Assembly (NCBI RefSeq): GCF_000160575.1
Contig: NZ_GG697129.1
Coordinates: forward strand, 501,349-565,348
DNA length: 64,000 bases
Direction: 5' to 3'
Source: Weissella paramesenteroides ATCC 33313
Lineage (GTDB): Bacteria; Bacillota; Bacilli; Lactobacillales; Lactobacillaceae
Shown: piece after piece, positions 26,234 to 35,578 of the stretch
Layout of the letters: every line of letters starts with the position of its first letter
How positions within the stretch are numbered: position 1 is the stretch's first letter
Notes under the pieces: generated by a model
What the model was told of the DNA's origin: nothing
What the model saw: only the letters and a program-made list of their open reading frames with translations
The model's database searches: none
Made by a program: the position numbers and the translations under genes

Positions 26234-26923
26234 ATGTATAACGAACACGGGCAACTACGACGATTGTCATCACATGAAATCGTCATCTATTTTCTAGCAG
26301 GATTACTTTTCAATACATTTGGAAATGGTATTACGGTTGCCGCTAACATGGGATCAGCTCCATGGACAGCATCCGCAGCTAATCTTGCTAATCTCACAGG
26401 CACTTCAATTAGTGTATTTTTATTCTTCTATGGTGTTTTCGCTGCCACCTTAGTTTGTATCTTGCAACGAAGCATCGACTGGCCTCACGTTATTGGTAAC
26501 ATCATTTTCGTTGTTGCCTTTAGTAGCATTATTGGTATTGTGTCAACACGCCTAACCGCACTTGGCGTGGGCACACTACCGATTGCTTGGCAAACAATTA
26601 TTGATTTTATTGGCGTTATTTTTATTGGTTTTGGTGTATCAATCACGCAACGCCTCCAATTTATTCTGCACCCCATTGATGATTTAACTAATTTGACGCG
26701 ATTTATGTTTTTCAGAGGAAATGCTGCCATTTCACAAATCATTAACTTCTCATTCCCAATGCTGATTTCAATGATTGTTTGGGCATTTTCAGGTGAATTA
26801 GTTGCTATTAATATTGGTACGCTATTTTCATTTTTCTTCCAAGGTATGTTCGTTGGTTATGCTGATCACCATGTTTTCGGCCATTTGGCACACAAACTCA
26901 ATAATATTAAAGTCAGCCACTAA
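26234..26923 (+). CDS. YczE/YitT-like membrane protein
   Basis: The 229-residue protein starts at the ATG at 26234 behind AGAGG. Five to six hydrophobic segments and the GLLFNTFGNGITVAANMGSAPW motif are typical of YczE-type proteins. Members are predicted transporters or regulators of unknown function; YczE of Bacillus affects surfactin production. No operon partner. Confidence 0.8.
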   Translation: MYNEHGQLRRLSSHEIVIYFLAGLLFNTFGNGITVAANMGSAPWTASAANLANLTGTSISVFLFFYGVFAATLVCILQRSIDWPHVIGNIIFVVAFSSIIGIVSTRLTALGVGTLPIAWQTIIDFIGVIFIGFGVSITQRLQFILHPIDDLTNLTRFMFFRGNAAISQIINFSFPMLISMIVWAFSGELVAINIGTLFSFFFQGMFVGYADHHVFGHLAHKLNNIKVSH

Positions 26924-26941
26924 ATATATAATAAAAGTACA

Positions 26942-26979
26942 AATAATGCCGCCAATCCCAATCGACTGGCGGCATTATT
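26942..26979. terminator. Bidirectional terminator
   Basis: AATAATGCCGCCA and TGGCGGCATTATT form a perfect 13-bp stem, between the YczE-like gene and the convergent ABC membrane gene. Confidence 0.85.
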
Positions 26980-26991
26980 CATGTTTAATGA

Positions 26992-27702
26992 TTACCTAGC
27001 CTCATTATGATAACGTAACAAATACCAAATGAGAACCAGCATGACAATATCAACAATAATATCTGATATCCAATTATCTGGTATCCAAGATACAGCATAC
27101 CCCATAACAAAAATCATTGTAATTAGCCCCAACACTTTAACTCGTTGTTGCCATTTATCACTGACGAATCCCATTAACCAATTATTAGTAACTACGGCTA
27201 AATTAACAAATAAATATAATGCTATCGTCGCATCAAATGAAACACCAATTTGATGCAGCGGGATGGTGGTCAATACATCTACAATCGCATCATGATAAGA
27301 AGAATTTACAAACCATTCAAGCCCTAAAAAGGCAATACTGGTGATAAACATCGCAAATACACCAACCACAAAGCGTGCAATGAGATTCCAGATGACTAAT
27401 TGCTCGACCCGTGCTGGTAATAAAACATATTTTGATTTATTCCAAGATTTTGCGGCAGAAACAAACGTTCGTACACCAAGAATTAAATTAATACAAATGA
27501 CTAGTGCGCCTTCATAAACAACCAATCGATCTTTAAACGTAGTTGGCTCAATCGTTCCAGAAATCTCCGCATGTGACACAAATGGTAATAATTGCCAAAT
27601 AAAAATGAAAACCCCGACGATTGCACCAATTCCCATGATAAACATCGCACGGTTCAAGGAATCCTTAGCAAAAATTTTAAAGAGTCGTGTGTTAGTTAAC
27701 AT
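26992..27702 (-). CDS. ABC transporter membrane protein (GntR-linked)
   Basis: The 236-residue product has six hydrophobic segments. Its start overlaps the ATPase stop as TAATG. It is the only membrane subunit in this three-gene operon, so it forms the channel of the exporter or efflux-like complex. Sequence conservation to named permeases is too low for substrate prediction. Confidence 0.75.
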   Translation of the reverse strand: MLTNTRLFKIFAKDSLNRAMFIMGIGAIVGVFIFIWQLLPFVSHAEISGTIEPTTFKDRLVVYEGALVICINLILGVRTFVSAAKSWNKSKYVLLPARVEQLVIWNLIARFVVGVFAMFITSIAFLGLEWFVNSSYHDAIVDVLTTIPLHQIGVSFDATIALYLFVNLAVVTNNWLMGFVSDKWQQRVKVLGLITMIFVMGYAVSWIPDNWISDIIVDIVMLVLIWYLLRYHNEAR

Positions 27703-28409
27703 TATTCACGTCCTCCATTATCTTCAATATATAGTTGTGTATAGTACTGTTCCAATGATAGACCTTCTTCCTTACGAATCTTTTCAACTGACTCATAAGC
27801 TAATAAACGACCATCCTTCAAAATAATTGCATCATCCACAAGACTTTCAATCTCCTGGATGTAATGAGTAGACACAAGGACGGTTGCTTCTTCAGGCAAC
27901 CAATGTAGCAATGACTGCATAATCTTTTTTCGTGCTAAAACATCAACACCACCAAAGGGTTCGTCTAATAAATAAACGGATGTATCACGTGAAATAGTCA
28001 ACGCAATGAGCAATTTTTCAATGGTTCCTGTCGATAACTTTGCAATCCGCTTCGTACGATCGATCCGCATGAACTTAATCAACTCTTCCATTCGCTGCTC
28101 ATTAAAATCAGGATATCCCATCTTAAAATAGTCTACAATATCGCTGACACGGTCATAATTATTTGCCCAGTCTAGTGTTGATACATATGATAAATTGGCT
28201 TTAATCTTTGCTCCCATCTTGCCATCAATCATAATATCTGAATGGGGATTGGGCTCAATTAGACCAGAAATTAAGCGCATTAAAGTTGTTTTACCCACAC
28301 CGTTTTCCCCTAACAAGGCGACTGTGCGATGTGATGGTATCTTAAAGCTCAAACCACGTAGAATGACGTGTCGGCTTTTTGTATAGTGCAAATTATTAAC
28401 CTGTAACAT
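27702..28409 (-). CDS. ABC transporter ATP-binding protein (YtrB-like)
   Basis: The 235-residue ATPase starts at the ATG at 28409 behind AAGGAGGGG. Walker A is GENGVGKTTLMRL, the signature LSTGTIEKLLIALTI is somewhat divergent, and Walker B is VYLLDEPFGGVD. The start overlaps the GntR gene by 14 bases. YtrA-type operons (GntR, ATPase, permease) respond to cell-wall antibiotics in Bacillus; the role here is inferred from that arrangement. Confidence 0.85.
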   Translation of the reverse strand: MLQVNNLHYTKSRHVILRGLSFKIPSHRTVALLGENGVGKTTLMRLISGLIEPNPHSDIMIDGKMGAKIKANLSYVSTLDWANNYDRVSDIVDYFKMGYPDFNEQRMEELIKFMRIDRTKRIAKLSTGTIEKLLIALTISRDTSVYLLDEPFGGVDVLARKKIMQSLLHWLPEEATVLVSTHYIQEIESLVDDAIILKDGRLLAYESVEKIRKEEGLSLEQYYTQLYIEDNGGRE

Positions 28410-28788
28410 TACCCCTCCTTGTCTGTTCATCCTCATACTCTTTAATGGCACTTGCAATTAAGCCCGGTATTTCTTGTACTTGTGCAACATGCATTATCTC
28501 ATTAATATACTCTTGTGTGACACGCATTTTCTTATTTAATCTAATGATATCTATCTTAGCAGCATCCTCAGTTACAAAATTACCCTGTCCTCGTTTCGTT
28601 ACAATCAACCCGCGTGTAACTAACTGATTAACGGCATTCTGCACTGTACGTGTGCTAACAATTAAATTAACTGCTAAATCGCGGACACCTGGAATTTTGT
28701 GACCAATTTGGTATTTTCCTTCAAGAATCTGTTGTTCCAACCAAGTTGCTACTTGTAAATATATGGGCTGATTTGAACTAAATTCCAT
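28396..28788 (-). CDS. GntR-family regulator, YtrA subfamily
   Basis: The 130-residue protein has an N-terminal GntR winged helix (PIYLQVATWLEQQILEGKYQIG, VRDLAVNLIVSTRTVQNAV) and a short C-terminal helical dimer region typical of the YtrA subfamily, with no effector domain. GAAAGGAG precedes the ATG. It probably represses its own operon via the CAGTG/CACTG repeats at 28798-28829. Confidence 0.85.
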   Translation of the reverse strand: MEFSSNQPIYLQVATWLEQQILEGKYQIGHKIPGVRDLAVNLIVSTRTVQNAVNQLVTRGLIVTKRGQGNFVTEDAAKIDIIRLNKKMRVTQEYINEIMHVAQVQEIPGLIASAIKEYEDEQTRRGNVTG

Positions 28789-28797
28789 ATTGGCTCC

Positions 28798-28829
28798 TTT
28801 CAGTGTTGCACTGTTATACTACACTGAAA
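28798..28829. promoter_or_regulatory. GntR operator candidate
   Basis: TTTCAGTG (28798-28805) and CACTGAAA (28822-28829) form an inverted repeat, and the nested CAGTGTTGCACTG (28801-28813) adds a third half-site. It sits just upstream of the gntR start. Confidence 0.6.
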
Positions 28830-28911
28830 CAATAGGCACTGTCAAATTGGAAAACCATCATAAAATACGCTATTATTAGGGCAACAACTTCATGATTAAG
28901 GGTGATTTAAA

Positions 28912-29610
28912 ATGAAAACATACGCAATTGTTGGTAATAAATACGAAGGTCTCTATACCAAACCTTGGTCAGAGGTCAAAGCTTATACACAAACAAAACC
29001 AGCTCCCAAATTTAAAGGCTTTACAACAAAAGCCGAAGCCCAAACCTGGTTTGATAGCCAAGTTTCCGCAAAAAATGACACCTCACGCCAATATAGTACT
29101 GCCTACAATGGCACATTTCACGCAAGTCCCAACCAATATTATATTTTTACTGATGGCGGTAGCCGTAATACTGGCAATACCGCTGGTGGTCACGTCAAAG
29201 CTACCGATAAAGCCGGCTGGGCAATTGCTATTTATCATGGTTCTAACCTCAATGAGCCCGTATATACTGATAGTGGCGCAGACTGGGGCCGCACCAACAA
29301 TGAAATGGAAATGTTGGCACTGATCAACGCTTTGCTGCAAACCGCTAAAGTATCAACACCCGTTACAATTGTTAGTGATTCTAAGTATGTTTTAGATACT
29401 GTAACAAATTGGATGTATAACTGGGCAGCAAACGGTTGGCGTAAAAGTTCTGGGGAAATTGCCAATCTAAAAGCTTGGCAACAAATTTACGCACTGATTA
29501 AACCACTGGCAGCACGCTTATCATTTATTTGGGTTAAAGGCCATGCAACAAGTCATGGTAACATCACTGTCGATCATCTATTAAATGATGCCATGGATCA
29601 ATTATCATAA
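28912..29610 (+). CDS. rnhA: Ribonuclease HI with N-terminal RNA-DNA hybrid-binding domain
   Basis: Residues 1-48 form the hybrid-binding domain (YAIVGNKYEGLYTKPWSEV), with a catalytic RNase H domain from about residue 76. Metal ligands are Asp81 (FTDGGS), Glu133 (NNEMEM), Asp156 (SDSKYV) and the C-terminal Asp in VDHLLNDAM. It degrades RNA in RNA:DNA hybrids, such as R-loops and primers. AAGGGTG precedes the ATG. Monocistronic. Confidence 0.92.
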   Translation: MKTYAIVGNKYEGLYTKPWSEVKAYTQTKPAPKFKGFTTKAEAQTWFDSQVSAKNDTSRQYSTAYNGTFHASPNQYYIFTDGGSRNTGNTAGGHVKATDKAGWAIAIYHGSNLNEPVYTDSGADWGRTNNEMEMLALINALLQTAKVSTPVTIVSDSKYVLDTVTNWMYNWAANGWRKSSGEIANLKAWQQIYALIKPLAARLSFIWVKGHATSHGNITVDHLLNDAMDQLS

Positions 29611-29766
29611 CAATAGATAGTTTACATCATATTGTAACGTTCTTCACAAGTTAAGGTTGGTGTTTTTCACAAAGATTCAATAATAGGGGGAACAAAAGAT
29701 TAACAATTAATAAACCCGCTCAAAACAGAAAATGTCGCAAATTTTTAGAATGTATATTTATGCATA

Positions 29767-29807
29767 AAAAGACTAGTCCTGATACTTGATATCAGGGCTA
29801 GTCTTTT
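29767..29807. terminator. Bidirectional terminator
   Basis: AAAAGACTAG-CCTGATA and TATCAGG-CTAGTCTTTT form a long stem with a short loop, followed by T residues. It lies between rnhA and the convergent HAD gene. The 150 bases from rnhA to this point show no gene. Confidence 0.85.
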
Positions 29808-29823
29808 TTATGAAGTATTCTTT

Positions 29824-30642
29824 TTACAATAAGGTATCTACAGTTTTTAATACGCCATCATGATTGTTATCATCAACAGCTGCTGGATAAAGTGCTTTTA
29901 ATGATTCATCACCATTAATCATGGCAAAGGGGTAGGCAGCGGCATTTAACATTTCCGCGTCATTTAGACCATCACCAAAAGCAACCAAATTTTCATTCAA
30001 TTTTAAACCATAATGACTCGCAAGAACTTGCAGGCCATTGGCTTTATTGATATTTGGTGCGACGATGTCTACCGAGCCGTAGCCAGACGTTGTAACGTGC
30101 GCTCGACTACCTAACCGAACTCGTGCCAAATCAATGAACTCTTGTGTTTTTTCCGTCTCATAAGTTACGGTTACTTTCAAAATTGGCTCATGAATTTGAT
30201 CAACAAAGTCAATGAACTGTAAATTATCATGCACTTTTTTCATTCTTGCTTTATGCAAAAGATTTAAGCGTGCTTGCGATTGTAACATAAAGGCAGTTTC
30301 TGCACCGGTAAAGACTGCACCATGCAAAGGTTTAAATGGCATTTCATTAACCACCGCCATGATATCTGTCACATCTACCACGTCTAAACCGACCATTTGT
30401 AGTATTTCACCATCTGCCGTTCTAACAACAGCACCATTATCAGCAACTAGATCATAACGTCCTGCAAAGGATTTAAAGAATGGATCCACTGAATCAACAT
30501 CACGACCAGTTGCAACAACAAAATAACCGCCTTGCAACGTTATCTTATCCAAAACATCTGCAAAATGTGTTTTATGATAATGTTTCTGATCATTAAAGAA
30601 TGTACTATCCAAATCGGATGCAATCATCTTGATTTCTGACAT
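29824..30642 (-). CDS. Cof-type HAD-IIB phosphatase
   Basis: The 272-residue enzyme starts at the ATG at 30642 behind AGGAG. It has DLDSTFF (the DxDxT nucleophile motif), the C2B cap of Cof proteins and the C-terminal GDGLNDAEMLNAA metal motif. These phosphatases hydrolyse sugar phosphates, pyridoxal phosphate or flavin mononucleotide; the substrate cannot be set. Monocistronic between trkH-type gene and terminator. Confidence 0.88.
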   Translation of the reverse strand: MSEIKMIASDLDSTFFNDQKHYHKTHFADVLDKITLQGGYFVVATGRDVDSVDPFFKSFAGRYDLVADNGAVVRTADGEILQMVGLDVVDVTDIMAVVNEMPFKPLHGAVFTGAETAFMLQSQARLNLLHKARMKKVHDNLQFIDFVDQIHEPILKVTVTYETEKTQEFIDLARVRLGSRAHVTTSGYGSVDIVAPNINKANGLQVLASHYGLKLNENLVAFGDGLNDAEMLNAAAYPFAMINGDESLKALYPAAVDDNNHDGVLKTVDTLL

Positions 30643-30694
30643 GCTCAAAGCTCCTATCATTTTCTACCTTATAGTTTACGCAATCAGCAGATTT

Positions 30695-32038
30695 TTAGCC
30701 AATAATTACTTCCTCAGTTGGATACTGATAACTACTTGGCTTCTCACGAATATTCATTACTGAGAACATCACCGTATATAGACCAACACGACCGATAAAC
30801 ATCACAATCATAATAACGATTTCACCAAAATTGGTAAGATGTGGTGTTAATCCTAATGAAAAACCAGTTGTTGAAAAGGCTGAAATAACTTCAAAGACAA
30901 TATACTCCATGCCTTGACCTTTAGGAATTGTTTCCGTCACTATCAACAATAGTGAAACTGCAGCCACAAAAACAATTGAAATAACTGCTAACATCATCGC
31001 TTTAATAACAATTTTAGGACTAAAACGACGACCACCAAAATTAACTTGTTCCTGGCCACGGAGTGCGGCAAGTGATTGCATCCATAAAATACCCAATGTT
31101 GTTGTCTTAATACCACCTGAAGTAGATCCTGGCGTTCCACCAACAAACATTAGCAGTGTGATAATCATGATACCTGCTGCAGAAATATTAGATAGTGGCA
31201 CAACCTCAAGTCCCGCCGTACGAGGGACAACTGCTAAGAACAAACTATCAAGAATTCGATGACCTAGTGATGAAGTATGTGCTAGGGGTGCCAAAACGTT
31301 TTCAGTAAACAAAAACATGGCAAAACTTAACCCAATTAACCATCCTGACACATTTAGCGCGACTTTAGTATGTAGACTAACTCGGCGCTGCCTGTGAAAA
31401 AGTAATAGATCTCGCCAAACAAGGAATCCCAAGGAACCTGCCGTAATCAGTAACATCCAAATAATTAAAATATAGGGATCATTCTGAAGAAATGACACTG
31501 GTTTATCAAAGAAGGTGAAGCCCGCATTTCCAAATGCTGAAATTGAAGAGGCAACACTCAGATAAATTCCTCTACCAATACCAAAACGGGGAATAAAGTC
31601 AGGCAACATCAATACGGCACCGACAATTTGAATAATCGCTGACAGCGAGAAGACGTATGACAATACACTCTTAACATCTGCTAAATTCCGCAAATTCAAT
31701 GCTTGTTGTGCCATTAACCTTGCTTTTAAATCTAAACGTTGACCAGTTATTGCAAATAACAATACCGCAAACGTCATAAATCCTAATGCACCAATTTCAA
31801 TCATAACCAGCAGGACAACTTGTCCAAACGTCGACCAAGTTGCTGCTGTATTAACAACTGTTAACCCCGTAATCGCCGTAGCTGATACAGCAGTAAACAG
31901 CGCATCAAGGAAATTAACATGCACACCAGTTTGCTGTGAAACAGGCATCCTTAATATAAAAGCCCCAACAAATATAATCGCCAAGAATCCAAACGTTAAT
32001 ACCTGTGGTGGCGTTAATTTGCTAAATATTTTTTTCAT
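30695..32038 (-). CDS. ktrB: TrkH/KtrB-family potassium uptake channel
   Basis: The 447-residue membrane protein contains four pore-loop repeats with the selectivity-filter glycine: SATAITGLTVV, SAFGNAGFT, TPGSTSGGIKTT and FSTTGFSLG. It is the membrane subunit of K+ uptake systems and normally needs a KtrA/TrkA-type NAD/ATP-binding subunit, which is not in this window. GGGAG precedes the ATG. Its promoter lies at the edge of the DnaA-box region. Confidence 0.9.
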   Translation of the reverse strand: MKKIFSKLTPPQVLTFGFLAIIFVGAFILRMPVSQQTGVHVNFLDALFTAVSATAITGLTVVNTAATWSTFGQVVLLVMIEIGALGFMTFAVLLFAITGQRLDLKARLMAQQALNLRNLADVKSVLSYVFSLSAIIQIVGAVLMLPDFIPRFGIGRGIYLSVASSISAFGNAGFTFFDKPVSFLQNDPYILIIWMLLITAGSLGFLVWRDLLLFHRQRRVSLHTKVALNVSGWLIGLSFAMFLFTENVLAPLAHTSSLGHRILDSLFLAVVPRTAGLEVVPLSNISAAGIMIITLLMFVGGTPGSTSGGIKTTTLGILWMQSLAALRGQEQVNFGGRRFSPKIVIKAMMLAVISIVFVAAVSLLLIVTETIPKGQGMEYIVFEVISAFSTTGFSLGLTPHLTNFGEIVIMIVMFIGRVGLYTVMFSVMNIREKPSSYQYPTEEVIIG

Positions 32039-32102
32039 AATTAAGTATCTCCCAACTTCTTTATATTATACAGGAGCATGGCAAAAGTTTTTCACAGATT
32101 TT

Positions 32103-32717
32103 TGTGGATAACTTGAGGAAAAGTCCACGTATTCCACCGCTTTCTGTGGAAAACATGTGAATAACTCGCAATTTATTGTTGAGAAACCCTATTAAATCAA
32201 TGCATATGTCAATGTGGATAACCTGTTAAAACTAATTGTAATGAACAAAAGGTTATTAAATTAGGCTTTTAGCTTTAAATTAGGTTAAACCTTGCACAAA
32301 AATCAAAATTTAACCTAATCATCGTTCAATTTATCAAAATTATACGTTTTTAAAACGTTTTATCTGAATTATACAGACTAATTATTCCTATAAAAACCAA
32401 AAATATCGAATGTTATCTTGGTTTTAGCTTCATATATTTTGTAAAATGATTTAAAAGCAACTTTTTATATTGTGTATAACTTTTTTCATACTTATTTATT
32501 GTGAGTATAATTTCACTAATTTAGCGTTTACAAATGCCGTTATCATCACTTTTTACAAGTTATCCACAACCATTATTCACAACAGTGGATAAATGTCTAA
32601 AAATATTCACAAAGATCGCTGTACACTTTGGTATAATAATGCTCGCAGGCATTTTTTAGGTTGTGGTTAACTTGTGGATAACGTATTTTTTACGATTTTT
32701 TTTAGTACTTATCCACA
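32103..32717. other. DnaA-box cluster in AT-rich intergenic region
   Basis: The 733-base gap between ktrB and rlmH has five exact TTATCCACA boxes (32103-32111 and 32213-32221 inverted; 32560-32568; 32673-32681 inverted; 32709-32717). It also has two TTATTCACA boxes (32156-32164 inverted; 32573-32581) and several one-mismatch copies (32145-32153, 32584-32592, 32603-32611). The rest is extremely AT-rich. Boxes group at the two ends. This density is typical of replication-origin regions, although dnaA/dnaN are not adjacent here. Confidence 0.75.
32629..32637 (+). promoter_or_regulatory. rlmH promoter inside the DnaA-box cluster
   Basis: TGGTATAAT is an extended -10; a weak TTCACA lies upstream. 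It is flanked by DnaA boxes on both sides, so DnaA could influence rlmH transcription. Confidence 0.5.
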
Positions 32718-32771
32718 TCTTATAAAACAGTTTATAAAATTAACGAACTATTTAAGAAAGGCACACAAACA

Positions 32772-33251
32772 ATGAACATAAAAATTATCGGTGTTGGCAA
32801 ATTAAAGGAAAAATACCTGAAAGATGGTATTGCAGAATACGCAAAACGTTTGCATAAATTTGCCAAAGTAGAAATTATTGAAGTTCCTGACGAAAAAGCA
32901 CCCGAACAATTATCACAGGCCCAAATGGATCAAGTGATGGCAAAAGAAGGTGACCGTATCCTTAATAAAATTAAAGATAAGGAGTACGTTTTTGCATTAG
33001 CAATTAAAGGAACAGAGCGCTCTAGTGAAGAACTTGCTGCTGAAATCGATCATTTAACAACCACAGGTAAATCTGATTTAACTTTTGTGATTGGTGGATC
33101 ATTAGGGTTAGCACCTGATGTTCTAAAACGTGCCAACACACAAATAAGTTTTGGTCGTTTCACATTACCACATCAATTAATGCGTCTAGTATTAACTGAA
33201 CAAATTTACCGTAGTTTTATGATTAATGCACATACGCCTTATCATAAATAG
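32772..33251 (+). CDS. rlmH: 23S rRNA (pseudouridine1915-N3)-methyltransferase
   Basis: The 159-residue SPOUT methyltransferase has the knot motif [18 protein letters not shown] and the conserved C-terminus [19 protein letters not shown] ending PYHK. It methylates pseudouridine 1915 in helix 69 of 23S rRNA. In many Firmicutes rlmH (orfX) lies near the chromosome origin, which fits the DnaA boxes upstream. Normal length. Confidence 0.95.
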   Translation: MNIKIIGVGKLKEKYLKDGIAEYAKRLHKFAKVEIIEVPDEKAPEQLSQAQMDQVMAKEGDRILNKIKDKEYVFALAIKGTERSSEELAAEIDHLTTTGKSDLTFVIGGSLGLAPDVLKRANTQISFGRFTLPHQLMRLVLTEQIYRSFMINAHTPYHK

Positions 33252-33396
33252 TCCATACGAATCGCAAATTTTTTGACCAAATTTTGTATATATAAACATG
33301 ATTAAATACATTTTCTAATTTCCATGAAATGTCCCATATGTGATTAAATAAACAATGATTTTGCATGATAAACGATATTAATTTTAATATTAAATC

Positions 33397-33456
33397 TTGT
33401 ATTCAGGAATTAAATAGTGTAAGGTACTCCTTGTAGGTTTAGTGTAAACGCTTACA
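33397..33456 (+). promoter_or_regulatory. Promoter with perfect cre site for the lactate oxidase operon
   Basis: A TTGTAT/TAAGGT pair (33397-33402, 33420-33425, 17-base spacing) is followed by TGTAAACGCTTACA at 33443-33456, which fits the CcpA consensus at all 14 positions and is within a longer palindrome. A cre just downstream of the transcription start would give strong repression by glucose. Confidence 0.75.
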
Positions 33457-33496
33457 CTAATTGAGGGTTTATTTAATTTTAAGGAGATTTATACAT

Positions 33497-34591
33497 ATGT
33501 CAGAATACATTGCGAGTGAACGTGAAGGAAAAATTGATTTTGTTAATACAAATGATTTAGAAGAAGCTGCTGCAAATGTGATCCCAAAAGGTGGGTATGG
33601 GTACATTAAAAGTGGCGCTGGCGATCTAATCACATACAAGAACAATATTAAGGCATTCGATAAGAAGGTAATTGTTCCTGGTGTTTTACGTGATGTTGAA
33701 AATCCAGATACATCCGTTGATTTCCAAGACATGCATCTAACAGCACCAATTATCATGGCACCAGTTGCTGCCCATGGTTTAGCTCACGTTGAAGGTGAAA
33801 AGTATTCAGCGAAAGGTGTTGCCAACTTCGGTTCAATTTTCACGGCTTCATCATTCGCATCAACAACACTAGAAGATATTCGTGAAGCTGGTGGTCAAGA
33901 TGCTAACCAATGGTTCCAATTCTACATGAGTAAGGACAATGGTATTAATGACCAGATTATTGCAACTGCTGAGCGCAATGGCTCAAAGGCTATTGTTTTA
34001 ACTGCTGATGCAACCCTTGGTGGTAACCGTGAAGCTGACAAGCGCAATCACTTTACTTTCCCATTAGCAATGCCAATTGTGGCTGCCTACCAATCTGGTG
34101 TCGGTCAAACAATGGATGCTGTCTACAAGTCTGCTAAGCAAAAGTTAGCACCTCGTGATGTTGAATACATCGCCAGCCATACTGATATCCCTGTCTATGT
34201 TAAGGGTGTTCAGTCTGCTGAAGATGTTTACCGCTCACTAGATGCTGGGGCGCGTGGAATCTGGGTAACAAACCATGGTGGCCGCCAATTAGATGGTGGA
34301 CCCGCAGCCTTTGAATCATTAGAAATTGTTGCTGAAGCAGTTAATGGTCGCGCACCCGTTGTCTTTGATAGTGGTGTTCGTCGTGGTCAACACGTCTTCA
34401 AGGCCCTTGCTTCTGGTGCTGATCTTGTTGCTATCGGTCGTCCTGTTATTTACGGTCTATCACTTGGTGGTGCAACCGGTGTTGAACAAGTCTTTAACTT
34501 CTTTAAGGATGAGTTGGCTCTAGTTATGCAATTAGCTGGTACTCAAACGATCGATGACGTTAGAAAGTTTACTTTACGAGACGCTTGGTAA
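33497..34591 (+). CDS. lctO: L-lactate oxidase (FMN-dependent)
   Basis: The 364-residue enzyme starts at the ATG at 33497 behind AAGGAG. It has the flavin/substrate motifs of lactate oxidases: KGGYGYIKSGAG (Tyr36), MAPVAAHGLA, FQFYMSKD, GNREADKRN and the active-site VTNHGGRQLDGGPAAF (His260, Arg263). It oxidises L-lactate with O2 to pyruvate and H2O2. It is followed by an FNT-family channel 49 bases downstream and lies behind a perfect cre site, so expression should rise when preferred sugar runs out. Confidence 0.88.
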   Translation: MSEYIASEREGKIDFVNTNDLEEAAANVIPKGGYGYIKSGAGDLITYKNNIKAFDKKVIVPGVLRDVENPDTSVDFQDMHLTAPIIMAPVAAHGLAHVEGEKYSAKGVANFGSIFTASSFASTTLEDIREAGGQDANQWFQFYMSKDNGINDQIIATAERNGSKAIVLTADATLGGNREADKRNHFTFPLAMPIVAAYQSGVGQTMDAVYKSAKQKLAPRDVEYIASHTDIPVYVKGVQSAEDVYRSLDAGARGIWVTNHGGRQLDGGPAAFESLEIVAEAVNGRAPVVFDSGVRRGQHVFKALASGADLVAIGRPVIYGLSLGGATGVEQVFNFFKDELALVMQLAGTQTIDDVRKFTLRDAW

Positions 34592-34640
34592 TAAAAAATA
34601 AACTCAAATAAAAATATTGACTGATATATTAGGAGAAGAC

Positions 34641-35501
34641 ATGGATATACCACAAGATAGAGATTATGCTGCTGAAATTCCCAGTGTAGCAGCAAAAGAA
34701 GCACCCGTTGAGAAATCACCGTTATTTAAAAAAATCGATGATGCCTTAATGAATAAAGTTGCATTATTTAACAATAGTTATGCGCGTTATGCAGCTCGTT
34801 CAATGTTGGCAACATTATTCTTAACGTTAGGTACTGCGGCAGCCTTTGGTACTGCCATACAAGCCGAAAAGTTTTTACCAGGATCTGGTAAGTTTACCTT
34901 TGCCTTTATGTTTAGCTGGTCACTGGTTATGATTATCTTTATGGGAGCCGAACTAGGTACCTCTAATATGCTTTTCATGACGGTTGGTGTTTACCGGAAG
35001 AAACTAAAGTTCTCTAAAGCCGCTAAAATTCTTGGCACAACACTATTGTTTAACCTAATTGGTGGTATCATTTTTGCTTATATGGTTTCCTTAACCGGTC
35101 CATTCCAAGACTTACCAGCTGGTAATTACTTGTTTACCGGAATCGCTGCCAAATTAAGCAAGTCATCAATTCAGATCTTCGTTGAAGCAATCTTTGCTAA
35201 CGTTATCGTTAACACAGCATTCTTTATCAACTTACGTATGAAGGATGATGCAGGTAAAGTTATGGCCATTATTTTCGTCATCTTTATCTTCGCATTCCTG
35301 GGATACGAACACGTTATCGCTAACTTCCCAGCATTCTCATTAGCATTTTTCGCATCACATGGAACGATTCCTGGCATGACACTTGTTAGTGTTATTCATA
35401 ATTTGTTCTTTGCTTTGATTGGAAACTATGTTGGTGGTGGTTTGTTAATTGGTATGACCTATGCTTGGTTGAACCGCACAAAGACATCATACGTTGACTA
35501 A
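34641..35501 (+). CDS. Formate/nitrite transporter family channel, probable lactate/formate uptake
   Basis: The 286-residue protein starts at the ATG at 34641 behind AGGAGAAG. Six hydrophobic segments carry FNT features: ARSMLATLFLTLGTAAAFG, the central His in GYEHVIANF, and ALIGNYVGGGLLIG. FNT channels move formate, nitrite, hydrosulfide or lactate with a proton. Its operon position directly after lactate oxidase makes lactate uptake the best guess; formate is the alternative. The N-terminal cytosolic tail is about 50 residues. Confidence 0.8.
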   Translation: MDIPQDRDYAAEIPSVAAKEAPVEKSPLFKKIDDALMNKVALFNNSYARYAARSMLATLFLTLGTAAAFGTAIQAEKFLPGSGKFTFAFMFSWSLVMIIFMGAELGTSNMLFMTVGVYRKKLKFSKAAKILGTTLLFNLIGGIIFAYMVSLTGPFQDLPAGNYLFTGIAAKLSKSSIQIFVEAIFANVIVNTAFFINLRMKDDAGKVMAIIFVIFIFAFLGYEHVIANFPAFSLAFFASHGTIPGMTLVSVIHNLFFALIGNYVGGGLLIGMTYAWLNRTKTSYVD

Positions 35502-35521
35502 TAAACATTTCATAGACATGT

Positions 35522-35558
35522 AAAAAGCATTGCAGCTGGTGGGGCTGCAATGCTTTTT
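35522..35558. terminator. Bidirectional terminator
   Basis: AAAAAGCATTGCAGC and GCTGCAATGCTTTTT form a perfect 15-bp stem, between the FNT gene and the convergent Mrr gene. Confidence 0.9.
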
Positions 35559-35578
35559 AGTGTACATAACTTTAGAAA

